Shown here: positions 55,450 to 64,000 of the stretch, one piece after another
Numbering within the stretch: position 1 is the first letter of the stretch
Layout: every line of letters begins with the position of its first letter
From: Streptomyces stelliscabiei
Lineage (GTDB): Bacteria; Actinomycetota; Actinomycetes; Streptomycetales; Streptomycetaceae
NCBI RefSeq assembly: GCF_014873495.1
Contig: NZ_JADBGF010000001.1
Coordinates: 9,052,001 to 9,116,000 of the forward strand
Length of the DNA stretch: 64,000 nucleotides
Direction: 5' to 3'
Made by a program: the position numbers and the translations under genes
The notes under the pieces: generated by a model
Told to the model about the DNA's origin: nothing
Database searches by the model: none
The model's input: only the letters and a program-made list of their open reading frames with translations

Positions 55450-56400
55450 ATGGCACGGGACTTCTACGAGGTGCTGGGCGTGTCGCGGACCGCGAGCCAG
55501 GACGAGATCCAGCAGGCATATCGCAGACTCGCCCGCAGGCATCACCCTGACGTCAACAAGGACCCCGGGGCGGAGGAGCGTTTCAAGGACCTCAACGAGG
55601 CACACAGCGTTCTGTCCGATCCCGGGACCCGGGCCCGCTACGACCGCTTCGGCGAGGACTTCCGCAAGATCCCCGAGGACTTCGACGAACGGGTCGCGGC
55701 GGGAGCGGGCGGCGGCTTCCGCGGTCGGGGGACCGCAGACGGGGGCGGTCCCCGCGTCCGGTACACCACCGGCTTCGGCGACGAGTTCGGCGCGGAGGGC
55801 ATCGACATCGAGGACCTGTTCGGCTCCATGTTCGGAGCCGGCGCCGCCCGGGGCGGCGTCCCCGGAGCGGACCAGGAGGCCGAACTGCCGCTCACCGTCG
55901 AGGAGGCGTACCGAGGCGGCCGTCGCACCGTCACGCTCGCGGGTCCCACCGGGCAGCCGCGGCGCTACGAGGTCGACGTGCCGCCGGGCGTCACCGACGG
56001 GCAGCGCATCCGGCTGGCGGGTGAGGGCGGCCGGGGCAGCGGTGACGCCGCCGCGGGCGACCTGTACCTGCGCGTGCGTGTCCAGCCCCACCCCCGGTTC
56101 CGGCTGCAAGGCCGGGACGTGCACGTACAAGTCCCGGTCACCCCCTGGGAGGCGGCCCTGGGTGCGACCGTGCCGGTGCCCACCCCCGGCGGTGGCACGG
56201 CCAAGGTCACGGTGCCAGCGGGCTCGTCCAGCGGCAGGCGGCTGCGGCTGCGCGGCGAGGGCATGCCGAACCCGCGGGGCGCGAACGGCGACCTGTACGC
56301 CGAACTCCGCGTCATGGTGCCGCCGACCCTCGGCGACCGGGAGCGCGACCTGTTCGAGGAGCTCGCCGCCACTTCCTCGTACGACCCCAGGAGGATGTGA
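55450..56400 (+). CDS. cbpA: J-domain co-chaperone, CbpA type (no zinc finger)
   Basis: 316 residues. The J domain (1-70) has the HPD motif in ARRHHPDVNKD. A Gly-rich linker follows, then two beta-barrel C-terminal domains (LPLTVEEAYRGGRRTV, GVTDGQRIRLAGEG, GDLYLRVRVQPHPRF, LRVMVPPTLGDRERDLFEELA). The CxxCxGxG zinc repeats of DnaJ are missing, which defines the CbpA type. The next gene encodes a CbpM-like modulator, which supports this. Confidence 0.93.
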   Translation: MARDFYEVLGVSRTASQDEIQQAYRRLARRHHPDVNKDPGAEERFKDLNEAHSVLSDPGTRARYDRFGEDFRKIPEDFDERVAAGAGGGFRGRGTADGGGPRVRYTTGFGDEFGAEGIDIEDLFGSMFGAGAARGGVPGADQEAELPLTVEEAYRGGRRTVTLAGPTGQPRRYEVDVPPGVTDGQRIRLAGEGGRGSGDAAAGDLYLRVRVQPHPRFRLQGRDVHVQVPVTPWEAALGATVPVPTPGGGTAKVTVPAGSSSGRRLRLRGEGMPNPRGANGDLYAELRVMVPPTLGDRERDLFEELAATSSYDPRRM

Positions 56401-56807
56401 TGAAGGACCGACCCGCGGGAGCGACAGGCATCGGCCGGGACGGCGGGGGCGCCCGTCCGGTGCGGACGGGTGCCGACCTCACCGCCTCGACGGCTGTCCG
56501 GTACGCGCTCGTGCCCGTCCCCAGGCTCTCCCTGGCCGCCGTGGCCCTTCGCTCGGGCCTCCACCCCGATCTGATCCGCCGGTTCGTCGCCCTCGGCCTG
56601 GTCGACGCCGAACGCGACGCCGCGGGGCGCCTGGTGTTCGACCCCACGGCCCCGGCGGTCCTCGCCCGCATCCAGCGGCTGCGCACCGGCCTCTGCCTCA
56701 ACTACGCATCCATCGGCCTGGTGCTGGACCTGCTCGACCGCATCAGCCTGCTCGAAGCCGCCCTGCGCGGCCGTGGCACGAGGAGTGAAACACCCCCATG
56801 GACATGA
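56400..56807 (+). CDS. cbpM: CbpM-like chaperone modulator (MerR-type HTH fold)
   Basis: 135 residues from the ATG at 56400 (AGGAGG 5 nt upstream), overlapping the cbpA stop. After a disordered N terminus, LSLAAVALRSGLHPDLIRRFVALGLVDAER is the winged-helix part and ARIQRLRTGLCLNYASIGLVLDLLDRISLLEAAL a helical tail. This is the CbpM layout. CbpM binds the J domain of CbpA and inhibits it. Overlaps the clpB start by 10 bp. Confidence 0.85.
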   Translation: MKDRPAGATGIGRDGGGARPVRTGADLTASTAVRYALVPVPRLSLAAVALRSGLHPDLIRRFVALGLVDAERDAAGRLVFDPTAPAVLARIQRLRTGLCLNYASIGLVLDLLDRISLLEAALRGRGTRSETPPWT

Positions 56808-59437
56808 ACCGTCTCACTCAGAAGTCCCAGGAAGCCCTCCAGGAGGCCCAGACCGCGGCCGTCGGCATGGGGCACACCGAGGTCGACGGGGAACATCTGC
56901 TGCTCGCACTTCTCGATCAGGAGGACGGTCTGATCCCGCGGTTGCTGCAACAGGCCGGCGCCGAGCCGCAGGAACTGCGCGCCGCCGTGGGAGAGGAACT
57001 CTCCCGCCGCCCGAAGGTCACCGGCCCCGGCGCGGCACCCGGCCAGGTCTTCGTCACCCAGCGCCTCGCCCGCCTGCTCGACGCTGCCGAACGGGAGGCC
57101 AAACGCCTCAAGGACGAGTACGTGTCCGTGGAGCACCTCCTGCTCGCGCTGGCCGAGGAGAGCTCTTCGACCGCCGCTGGGCGACTGCTCAAGCAGGCCG
57201 GCATCACCGGGGACTCGTTCCTGAGCGCGCTCACCCAGGTCCGCGGCAACCAGCGCGTCACCTCCGCCAATCCCGAAGTGGCCTACGAGGCGCTGGAGAA
57301 GTACGGTCGCGACCTGGTCCTGGAGGCCCGGTCCGGGCGGCTGGACCCGGTCATCGGCCGGGACGCTGAGATCCGCCGTGTCACCCAGATCCTCAGCCGC
57401 AAGACCAAGAACAACCCCGTCCTCATCGGCGATCCCGGCGTCGGCAAGACCGCCATCGTCGAGGGCCTGGCCCAGCGCATCGTCCGCGGCGACGTTCCCG
57501 AGGGCCTGCGCGACAAGACGGTGTTCGCCCTCGACATGGGCTCTCTGGTCGCCGGCGCCAAGTACCGCGGCGAGTTCGAGGAACGCCTCAAGGCCGTGCT
57601 CAGCGAGGTCAAGGCCGCCGAGGGACGGATCCTGCTCTTCGTCGACGAGCTGCACACGGTCGTCGGCGCGGGCGCCGCCGAAGGGGCCATGGACGCGGGC
57701 AACATGCTCAAGCCGATGCTCGCCCGCGGCGAACTGCACATGATCGGCGCGACCACCCTCGACGAGTACCGCAAGCACATCGAGAAGGACGCCGCCCTCG
57801 AACGCCGCTTCCAGCAGGTCCTGGTCGAGGAACCCAGCGTGGAGGACACCATCTCCATCCTGCGCGGACTTCGCGAACGCCTGGAGGTCTTCCACGGTGT
57901 CAAGATCCAGGACACCTCGCTGGTCGCGGCGGCGACGCTCTCCCACCGCTACATCACCGACCGTTTCCTGCCCGACAAGGCCATCGACCTCGTCGACGAG
58001 GCCTGTGCCCGGCTGCGTACCGAGATCGACTCCATGCCCGCCGAACTCGACGAGATCACCCGCCGGGTGACCCGTCTGGAGATCGAGGACGCGGCCCTGT
58101 CCAAGGAGAGCGATCCCGCCAGCAAGGCCCGCCTGGGGGAACTGCGCAGGGAACTGGCCGACCTGCGCGGCGAGGCCGACGCCAAACGCGCCCAGTGGGA
58201 GGCCGAACGGCAGGCGATCCGCCGCGTGCAGGACCTGCGCCAGGAGCTGGAGCAGGTCCGCCTTGAGGCGGAGGAGGCCGAACGCGCCTACGACCTCAAC
58301 CGCGCCGCCGAACTCCGCTACGGCCGACTCCAGGACCTGGAGCGCCGGCTCGACGCGGAGGAGGAGCAACTGGCCGCCAAACAAGGGCAGAACCGGCTGC
58401 TGCGCGAGGTCGTCACCGAGGAGGAGATCGCCGAGATCGTCGCCGCCTGGACCGGCATCCCCGTCTCCCGCCTCCAGGAGGGCGAACGCGAGAAACTGCT
58501 GCGCCTCGACGAGATCCTGCGCGAACGGGTCATCGGCCAGGACGAAGCCGTCAAACTCGTCACCGACGCCATCATCCGCGCCCGCTCCGGCATCCGCGAC
58601 CCTCGACGCCCCATCGGCTCGTTCATCTTCCTCGGCCCCACCGGCGTCGGGAAGACCGAACTGGCCAAGACCGTCGCCCGGACTCTGTTCGACTCCGAGG
58701 AGAACATGGTCCGCCTCGACATGAGCGAGTACCAGGAGCGGCACACCGTCAGCCGGCTCATGGGCGCACCGCCCGGATACGTCGGCTACGAGGAAGGCGG
58801 TCAGCTCACCGAGGCCGTACGCCGCAAGCCGTACTCGGTCGTGCTGTTCGACGAGATCGAGAAGGCGCACACCGACGTCTTCAACACCCTGCTGCAGATC
58901 CTCGACGACGGCCGCATCACCGACGCTCAGGGCCGCACGGTCGACTTCCGCAACACCGTGATCATCATGACGTCCAACATCGGCTCCGAGCACCTCCTCG
59001 ACGGCGCCACCGCCGAGGGTGAGATCAAGCCCGACGCCCGCGCCCTGGTGGTGGGCGAGCTGCGCGGGCACTTCCGCCCGGAGTTCCTCAACCGCGTCGA
59101 CGACATCGTGCTGTTCAAGCCGCTGGGTGAGCGGCAGATCGAGCGGATCGTGGAGCTGCAGTTCGACGAGCTGCGGCGGCGGCTCGCCGAACGCCGCATC
59201 ACCGTCGAACTCACCCCTGCCGCCCGCGAAGTGATCGCCCACCAGGGCTACGACCCGGTGTACGGGGCCCGCCCACTGCGCCGCTACATCTCCCACGAGG
59301 TGGAGACGCTGGTCGGACGCGCCCTGCTGCGCGGCGACGTCCAGGACGGCGCGACGGTCCGCGTCGACGCCGAACACGGAGAGCTGGTGGTCACCTACGA
59401 CCAGCCCGGGGACGTGAAGGGAGCGCGGGCGGCATGA
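56798..59437 (+). CDS. clpB: ATP-dependent disaggregase ClpB
   Basis: 879 residues. N domain with two Clp repeats, AAA1 Walker A GDPGVGKTAIVEGLAQ, coiled-coil middle domain (about 400-530, typical of ClpB and absent in ClpA/X), and AAA2 with GPTGVGKTELAKT, GAPPGYVGYEEGG and LFDEIEKAHTDVF. It extracts polypeptides from aggregates together with DnaK. The C terminus is complete. Its place in the same operon as dnaK-grpE-cbpA suggests a self-contained disaggregation set. Confidence 0.97.
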   Translation: MDMNRLTQKSQEALQEAQTAAVGMGHTEVDGEHLLLALLDQEDGLIPRLLQQAGAEPQELRAAVGEELSRRPKVTGPGAAPGQVFVTQRLARLLDAAEREAKRLKDEYVSVEHLLLALAEESSSTAAGRLLKQAGITGDSFLSALTQVRGNQRVTSANPEVAYEALEKYGRDLVLEARSGRLDPVIGRDAEIRRVTQILSRKTKNNPVLIGDPGVGKTAIVEGLAQRIVRGDVPEGLRDKTVFALDMGSLVAGAKYRGEFEERLKAVLSEVKAAEGRILLFVDELHTVVGAGAAEGAMDAGNMLKPMLARGELHMIGATTLDEYRKHIEKDAALERRFQQVLVEEPSVEDTISILRGLRERLEVFHGVKIQDTSLVAAATLSHRYITDRFLPDKAIDLVDEACARLRTEIDSMPAELDEITRRVTRLEIEDAALSKESDPASKARLGELRRELADLRGEADAKRAQWEAERQAIRRVQDLRQELEQVRLEAEEAERAYDLNRAAELRYGRLQDLERRLDAEEEQLAAKQGQNRLLREVVTEEEIAEIVAAWTGIPVSRLQEGEREKLLRLDEILRERVIGQDEAVKLVTDAIIRARSGIRDPRRPIGSFIFLGPTGVGKTELAKTVARTLFDSEENMVRLDMSEYQERHTVSRLMGAPPGYVGYEEGGQLTEAVRRKPYSVVLFDEIEKAHTDVFNTLLQILDDGRITDAQGRTVDFRNTVIIMTSNIGSEHLLDGATAEGEIKPDARALVVGELRGHFRPEFLNRVDDIVLFKPLGERQIERIVELQFDELRRRLAERRITVELTPAAREVIAHQGYDPVYGARPLRRYISHEVETLVGRALLRGDVQDGATVRVDAEHGELVVTYDQPGDVKGARAA

Positions 59438-59880
59438 GCACGATGCAGGCGACGACCGTCAGTTGTCCGAACTGCGGGCGCACCAACCGGGTGCCCGTGG
59501 CCGCGGAGGGTCGCCCCAGGTGCGGCCACTGCAAGCAGCCCCTGCCGTGGATGGTGGACGCGGGCGACGACGACTTCACCGAGGTCGCCGAGCGGGCCGA
59601 CGTCCCCGTCGTGGTCGACCTCTGGGCCACCTGGTGCGGCCCGTGCCGCATGGTGAGCCCCGCGCTGGAGAAGGTCGCCACCGATCTCGCCGGCCGGATC
59701 AAACTCGTCAAGGTCGACGTCGACAAGAACCCGCGGCTGTCGCAGCGTTTCCAGGTCCAGGCGGTACCGACACTGCTCGTCCTCGACCAGGGCGAGACGG
59801 TCGCCCGGCAGGCGGGGGCGGCGCCCGCCCCCGCTCTGCGCCAGTGGGTGGAACAGTCGATCACGGCCTGGGAAGGGTGA
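59434..59880 (+). CDS. trxC: Thioredoxin, TrxC (thioredoxin 2) type
   Basis: 148 residues, ATGA overlap with clpB. An N-terminal zinc ribbon with two Cys pairs (CPNCG and CGHC) precedes the thioredoxin domain with active site WATWCGPCRM and the cis-Pro in QAVPTLLVL. The zinc-bound form is linked to oxidative and heat stress (Hsp33-like zinc redox switching). It reduces protein disulfides, probably fed by the reductase at the operon end. Confidence 0.95.
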   Translation: MSTMQATTVSCPNCGRTNRVPVAAEGRPRCGHCKQPLPWMVDAGDDDFTEVAERADVPVVVDLWATWCGPCRMVSPALEKVATDLAGRIKLVKVDVDKNPRLSQRFQVQAVPTLLVLDQGETVARQAGAAPAPALRQWVEQSITAWEG

Positions 59881-59885
59881 TCCGG

Positions 59886-60149
59886 ATGACCCTGCACGCA
59901 GACCCCCACCTCGCGCTTGTCCGGCCGGTCCAGCCGCTCACCCCGGAAGGGTGTCAGGAGTGTCTGCTGCTCGGCTCCCCGTGGGTCCACCTGAGGCTCT
60001 GCCTGACCTGCGGGCACGTCGGCTGCTGTGACTCCTCGCCGAACAAGCACGCGCGCAGGCACGCGGCTGGCGACGCCCATCCGATCGTGCAGTCGTTCGA
60101 GCCCGGCGAGGACTGGCGCTGGTGCTACGTCCACGAGGCGTTCGTCTGA
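59886..60149 (+). CDS. Small UBP-type zinc finger protein
   Basis: 87 residues. A GTG 9 bp upstream overlapping the trxC stop is an alternative start. GCQECLLLGSPWVHLRLCLTCGHVGCCDSSPNKHARRHAAGDAHPIVQSFEPGEDWRWCYVHE is a complete zf-UBP domain with paired Cys and His ligands. In eukaryotes this domain binds ubiquitin C termini. In bacteria the partner is unknown, but it frequently sits beside thioredoxin-reductase-like genes, as here. The stop overlaps the next start (TGATG). Confidence 0.88.
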   Translation: MTLHADPHLALVRPVQPLTPEGCQECLLLGSPWVHLRLCLTCGHVGCCDSSPNKHARRHAAGDAHPIVQSFEPGEDWRWCYVHEAFV

Positions 60150-61957
60150 TGTCCGGCGACCAGTCGCTGCCGGGCGAAGGACCGGTGCCGGAGGAAGCGC
60201 ACGAGGCCGTCTTCTGGGAGACCCCGGACGTCTACGGCGCGTATCCGCGCCTTACGGAGGACCAGACGGCACGTCTGGCGGAGCACGGGCAACGCCGGAG
60301 CATGGCTTCGAACGACGTGCTGATCCGGGAGGGGGAGCGCTGCGAGACGTTCTTCGTCGTCCTCAGCGGTACCGTCGCCGTCGTCGAGGACTACGGCACC
60401 TCCGAAGAGCACGTCCTGCGCGTGCACGGCCCCGGTCGCTTCATCGGCGAACTCGGGCTGCTGCACGGACAGGTGGCCTTCTACACCGCCGTCGCCAGGG
60501 AGCCGGGCGAGGTCCTCGTCGTCTCCTTGGACCAGTTGCGCCACCTGGTGTCCCAGGACTCCGCCATCGGGGACGTCGTACTGCGCGCCTGTCTGGGCCG
60601 TCGCGCGCTGCTCGTCGGACAGGGCGCCGGCTTCCGCATCATCGGCTCGCGCTACTCGCCCGACACCAGGCGGCTGCGCGAGTTCGCCATCCGCAACCGG
60701 CTGCCGCACCGCTGGATCGACCTGGAGACCGACGAGGAGGCCGAGGACCTGCTGCGCCGCTTCGGCGTCGGCCCGCAGGAGACACCGCTCGTCATCTGGC
60801 GGGACACCACCCTGTTGCGCAACCCCAGCAGCGCGGAACTTGCCCGGCTCATCGGCCTGCCGTCACTGCCCGCCGGAAACCGTCTCGCCGACGTCCTCAT
60901 CGTCGGCTCCGGGCCCGCCGGCCTCGCTGCCGCGGTGTACGCCGCCTCCGAGGGCCTGAGCACCACCGTGGTGGAGGCGATGGCCACCGGCGGCCAGGCC
61001 GGCACGTCGTCCCGCATCGAGAATCTGCTCGGCTTCCCCGCTGGCATTTCCGGTGCCGAACTCACCGAACGCGCCCTGCTTCAGGCCGACAAGTTCGGCG
61101 CCGAGATCAGCATTCCGGTGGAGGCGACCGGTCTTCGTCCCACGGACGGGGACCACTACGTGGTGGCGTTCGCCGACGGCAGCGAGATCGCCGCTCGCGC
61201 CGTCGTCCTGGCCACGGGTGCCCGCTACCGCCGGCTCCAGGTGCCCGGCATCGAACGCCTGGAGGGAACGAGCGTCCACTACTCGGCGACCGTCTACGAG
61301 GCCCATCAGTGCCTCACCGACCCGGTGGCCGTCGTCGGGGGAGGCAACTCGGCGGGCCAGGCGGTGCTGTTCCTCGCCGGGTACGCGCCGAAGGTGCACC
61401 TGCTGGTCCGAGGACCCAGCCTTGAGGCCAACATGTCACGCTACCTGGTCGACCAGGTCGAGCAACATCCGCGAGTGGAGGTCATGCTGCACACCGAGGT
61501 CACCGAGGTCATCGGCCAGGAGGTGCTGGAGGAGCTCGACGTGGTCGACAACCGCACGGGCGGGCACCGCAGACTCGCGGTACGGGGCCTGTTCGTCTTC
61601 ACCGGCGCCGAACCCCACACCGAGTGGCTCGCCGGCAGGATCGCGCTCGACTCGCGCGGCTTCGTCCTCACCGGCCCGGAGTCCCAGGAAGCCTGCGCCC
61701 ACCCCGAGGTGTGGGGCGGGCGCTCGTGCATGACCCTGGAGACGAGCCTGCCCGGGGTCTTCGCGGTAGGGGACGCCCGGAGCGGCTCGGTGAAGCGGGT
61801 GGCCTCGGCGGCCGGTGAGGGCGCGATGGCCATCCACTTCGTGCACCGGCACCTAGGGCACTCGGCCGCACCGGGCACCACGGGCACGTCCGGTGCCGCG
61901 GGCGGCTCGGACGTCTCCGCACGCCTACGTCACAAGGAGTCCGCATGGCTCGCATGA
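60149..61957 (+). CDS. Cyclic-nucleotide-binding, glutaredoxin-like and thioredoxin-reductase-like fusion flavoprotein
   Basis: 602 residues. A cNMP-binding domain (about 30-155: IREGERCETFFVVLSGTVAVVE, FIGELGLL) is followed by a glutaredoxin-like part (about 165-240, IRNRLPHRWIDLE) and an FAD/NAD(P) domain (about 250-570: VLIVGSGPAGLAAAVYAASEG, VAVVGGGNSAGQAVLFLA, GVFAVGDARSGSVKRVASAAGEG). The redox CxxC of thioredoxin reductase is absent where expected (GGQAGTSSRIEN), so electrons must pass another way. Final gene of the stress operon. Confidence 0.9.
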   Translation: MSGDQSLPGEGPVPEEAHEAVFWETPDVYGAYPRLTEDQTARLAEHGQRRSMASNDVLIREGERCETFFVVLSGTVAVVEDYGTSEEHVLRVHGPGRFIGELGLLHGQVAFYTAVAREPGEVLVVSLDQLRHLVSQDSAIGDVVLRACLGRRALLVGQGAGFRIIGSRYSPDTRRLREFAIRNRLPHRWIDLETDEEAEDLLRRFGVGPQETPLVIWRDTTLLRNPSSAELARLIGLPSLPAGNRLADVLIVGSGPAGLAAAVYAASEGLSTTVVEAMATGGQAGTSSRIENLLGFPAGISGAELTERALLQADKFGAEISIPVEATGLRPTDGDHYVVAFADGSEIAARAVVLATGARYRRLQVPGIERLEGTSVHYSATVYEAHQCLTDPVAVVGGGNSAGQAVLFLAGYAPKVHLLVRGPSLEANMSRYLVDQVEQHPRVEVMLHTEVTEVIGQEVLEELDVVDNRTGGHRRLAVRGLFVFTGAEPHTEWLAGRIALDSRGFVLTGPESQEACAHPEVWGGRSCMTLETSLPGVFAVGDARSGSVKRVASAAGEGAMAIHFVHRHLGHSAAPGTTGTSGAAGGSDVSARLRHKESAWLA

Positions 61958-62138
61958 CGAATGGCGGGCGATGAGATCACGAGAATTCTCGCGCGGCACC
62001 AGAAGGTCAGTAACGGGTCAGTGTGAGTCCTGATACACCTGGCGCCGACTGACCGGACATACGAATCGTTGTACTCTCCGAAGACCGCCCTTGACCTGCA
62101 TAAAGCAGGCAGGGAGCAGACGAATCGGGAGCTTCGCC

Positions 62139-62558
62139 ATGTTCCGCACCATGTTCAAGTCCAAGATCCACCGCGCCACCGTCACCCAGGCCGACCTGCA
62201 CTACGTAGGCTCCGTGACCATCGACGCCGATCTGCTCGACGCCGCCGACCTGCTGCCCGGCGAGCTGGTGCACATCGTCGACGTCACCAACGGCGCCCGT
62301 CTGGAGACGTACGTCATCGAGGGCGAGCGCGGCTCGGGAGTCGTCGGGATCAACGGTGCCGCGGCCCATCTCGTCCATCCCGGGGACCTGGTGATCATCA
62401 TCAGTTACGCTCAGGTCTCCGACGCCGAGGCCCGCGCACTGAAGCCCAGGGTCGTGCACGTGGACAGCGGCAACCGGATCGTGGCCCTCGGCTCGGACGC
62501 CTCCGAGCCGGTGCCGGGTTCGGACCAGCGGCGCAGCCCGCAGGCCGCCACCGTCTGA
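62139..62558 (+). CDS. panD: Aspartate 1-decarboxylase proenzyme
   Basis: 139 residues from the ATG at 62139. MFRTMFKSKIHRATVT and the self-cleavage site Gly24-Ser25 in LHYVGSVTIDADLLDAA are diagnostic. Cleavage yields the pyruvoyl cofactor on Ser25. It makes beta-alanine from aspartate for pantothenate and CoA synthesis. YVIEGERGSGVVGINGAAA is the conserved core. It stands alone, 181 bp after the stress operon. Confidence 0.97.
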   Translation: MFRTMFKSKIHRATVTQADLHYVGSVTIDADLLDAADLLPGELVHIVDVTNGARLETYVIEGERGSGVVGINGAAAHLVHPGDLVIIISYAQVSDAEARALKPRVVHVDSGNRIVALGSDASEPVPGSDQRRSPQAATV

Positions 62559-62607
62559 AGGTCACGCGCGAGCGCCCGGCGTCCCCGATCCGCACGCGAG
62601 GAGTGCC

Positions 62608-62952
62608 ATGAGCGACGTACAGATCCGTGACGACCGGCCGGGCGGCCGGCTGGAGGCCTTCGCCGGTGACGAACTGGCCGGTCACATCCAGTACTTCGTC
62701 CTGGAAGCCCCGCGGCGCGCACTCGTCCCGGTCCACACGATCGTCGAGCCCGCGCACGAGGGACGGGGCGTCGCGGGATCGCTGGCCAGGGAGCTGTACG
62801 GCATCGCGGCCCGCGAGGGCGTCGTCGTCGCACCGCTGTGCCCGTACGTCGTCAAGTGGGCGGAACGCCACCCCGACGAGGCCCCCGTCGCTGATCCCGA
62901 GCTGCTGCGGGCGGCGAAGGACTGGCTGATCGCCCACCCGGAAGGCTTCTGA
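62608..62952 (+). CDS. GNAT-like N-acetyltransferase (YjdJ/GtlP type)
   Basis: 114 residues, ATG with GAGGAG. GRLEAFAGDELAGHIQYFVL, LVPVHTIVEPAHEGRGVAGSLARELYGIAAREG and VAPLCPYVVKWAERHPD match the small YjdJ-type GNAT-fold proteins, in which the acetyl-CoA loop reads HEGRGVAGSL. The substrate is unknown. It is 49 bp after panD and may be co-transcribed. Confidence 0.88.
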   Translation: MSDVQIRDDRPGGRLEAFAGDELAGHIQYFVLEAPRRALVPVHTIVEPAHEGRGVAGSLARELYGIAAREGVVVAPLCPYVVKWAERHPDEAPVADPELLRAAKDWLIAHPEGF

Positions 62953-63070
62953 GGGACGGGCCGGCGGGGGCGGTCACGGTGGTGCGGCCGACCGGGTGAC
63001 TGCCTGTGCGGACGACGGGTACCCGTGGCATCGGTCCTTGGACCGACGTACCCCATGGCTGGAGGACGCG

Positions 63071-63268
63071 ATGACGTACCCCGACCGGGACCCCGTGCAC
63101 CCGGACCCCGCCCCGGGCCCCGACCGCCCGGAACCCCTTCCGCAGCCCCCGTTCCCCGACCCCGTCCCCACCCCGGACCCCCGCCCCACCCCGACCCCGG
63201 ACCCGATCCCCCAGCCCCCGGGCCCGGACCTGGTGCCGGGAGAACCCGGGCCCGGCCCGCTGTCCTAG
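63071..63268 (+). CDS. Small Pro/Asp-rich protein
   Basis: 65 residues from an ATG with a strong GGAGG at 5-6 nt. The sequence is almost entirely P, D and charged residues (PDP, PTPDP, PQPP units) and is predicted to be disordered. No signal peptide or anchor. Similar Pro-rich small proteins are annotated in other Streptomyces, but no function is known. The RBS supports translation; composition alone could be misleading. Confidence 0.6.
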   Translation: MTYPDRDPVHPDPAPGPDRPEPLPQPPFPDPVPTPDPRPTPTPDPIPQPPGPDLVPGEPGPGPLS

Positions 63269-63286
63269 GCGCACGAGGACGAGAAA

Positions 63287-63318
63287 CGGCCCGGCGTGGA
63301 TTCCTCCACGCCGGGCCG
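63287..63318. terminator. Bidirectional hairpin terminator upstream of gnd 3' end
   Basis: CGGCCCGGCGTGGA (63287-63300) pairs perfectly with TCCACGCCGGGCCG (63305-63318) across a 4-nt loop, between a rightward and a leftward gene. Confidence 0.85.
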
Positions 63319-63375
63319 CGTCCAGCTGCCCAGGGGCGGGGGAACCTCAGGTCCCCTCAGACCCCGTCAGCCGTT

Positions 63376-64000
63376 CTACGCCTCGACCTCGGACCGGCCC
63401 TGCCCCCACAGCGTGTGGAACGAACCCTCCCGGTCCACCCGCCGGTACGTGTGCGCACCGAAGTAGTCCCGCTGCCCCTGAGTCAGCGCCGCGGGCAGCC
63501 GCTCGGCGCGCAGCGCGTCGTAGTACGCCAGCGCCGCCGCGAACCCCGGCGTCGGCACACCCTGACGCGTGGCCGCCACCAGCACCTCGCGCCAGTCGTC
63601 CTGCGCCGCCGCGATCTCCTGGGCGAACGCCTCGTCGGAGAGCAGGCTCGGCAGGTCGGGACGGGCGTCGTACGCGGCCCGGATGCGGTCCAGGAACGCG
63701 GCGCGGATGATGCAGCCGCCCCGCCAGATCGACGCCACCTTGCCGAGGTCGATGTTCCAGTCGTACTCGTCGCGGGCCGCGTCGATCTCGTGGAAGCCCT
63801 GGGTGTACGACACGATCTTGGAGGCGTACAGCGCCTGCTCGACCCGGTCGGCGAAGGCACCCGCCTCGGCCGCGCTCAGCGGGGTGGCCTTGGGGCCGGC
63901 CAGCGAGCGGGAGGCGTCGCGCAGCGCGGCGTGGCCCGACAGCGAGCGCGCGAAGACGGCCTCGGCGATGCCGGAGACCGGGACGCCCAGGTCCAGCGCG
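63376..64000 (-). CDS. gnd: 6-phosphogluconate dehydrogenase, C-terminal part (gene continues beyond window)
   Basis: 208 residues up to the stop at 63376, with the 5' part outside. ASKIVSYTQGFHEIDAA, WNIDLGKVASIWRGGCIIRAAFLDRI, PGFAAALAYYDALRAERLPAALTQGQRDYFGAHTYRRVDR and GSFHTLW are the C-terminal helical domain and substrate-binding tail of decarboxylating 6PGDH. It oxidises 6-phosphogluconate to ribulose-5-phosphate with NADP in the pentose phosphate pathway. Confidence 0.97.
   Translation of the reverse strand, partial: ALDLGVPVSGIAEAVFARSLSGHAALRDASRSLAGPKATPLSAAEAGAFADRVEQALYASKIVSYTQGFHEIDAARDEYDWNIDLGKVASIWRGGCIIRAAFLDRIRAAYDARPDLPSLLSDEAFAQEIAAAQDDWREVLVAATRQGVPTPGFAAALAYYDALRAERLPAALTQGQRDYFGAHTYRRVDREGSFHTLWGQGRSEVEA

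Overview
The window is high-GC, gene-dense actinobacterial DNA. Almost every recognisable gene has a Streptomyces-type homologue: AfsA and ScbR-like butyrolactone genes, monomeric isocitrate dehydrogenase, a TTA codon in a regulatory gene, and ATGA/GTGA gene overlaps. It is best read as Streptomyces or a close relative, with a large specialised-metabolite locus (about 10.0-45.5 kb) set between housekeeping and stress genes.

Left flank (1-10 kb): the 5' part of a GH43 glycosidase gene, an OhrR-type regulator with its divergent esterase, isocitrate dehydrogenase, an MscS channel, a twice-frameshifted YbhN-like membrane protein, an ABC exporter behind a MerR/SoxR-like 19-bp-spacer promoter, and a mosaic of gene remnants.

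Metabolite locus, part A (10-27.9 kb): a leftward group of substrate-binding protein without signal peptide, FAD monooxygenase and WrbA quinone reductase; a shikimate-dehydrogenase homologue with a degraded active site; a signalling island (IS701-derived protein, two butyrolactone-receptor-type TetR proteins, AfsA synthase, SDR, HAD protein, three ARE-like operators); and a PhzE-PhzD-SDR-DAHP synthase set that should divert chorismate to 3-hydroxyanthranilate. A divergent DDAH-like gene follows.

Middle (28-32.6 kb): CopC-CopD fusion, MFS transporter and a PEP mutase/isocitrate lyase-family enzyme. They may or may not belong to the cluster.

Metabolite locus, part B (32.8-45.5 kb): an HTH/NB-ARC regulator followed by eleven co-directional genes, mostly overlapping or tightly spaced: lysine/ornithine N-hydroxylase, cupin, MetRS-like enzyme, amino-acid-oxidase-like flavoenzyme, ATP-grasp, small protein, BBE-like oxidase, flavin reductase, acyl-CoA-dehydrogenase-fold monooxygenase, DDAH and a second ATP-grasp. 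The first four match the known N-N bond (hydrazine) forming machinery in which N6-hydroxylysine is joined to an amino acid. Here the cupin and MetRS parts are separate genes. The predicted product is a peptide-like hydrazine, hydrazone or azo compound. Whether the 3-hydroxyanthranilate branch feeds the same molecule is an open inference.

Right flank (45.5-64 kb): a scrambled FUSC pseudogene containing an inverted segment, a membrane protein of unknown function, a UvrA paralogue, a PucR regulator, an eight-gene chaperone/redox operon (dnaK-grpE-cbpA-cbpM-clpB-trxC-zinc finger-cNMP/TrxR-like), panD, a GNAT-like protein, a Pro-rich small protein and the 3' part of gnd.
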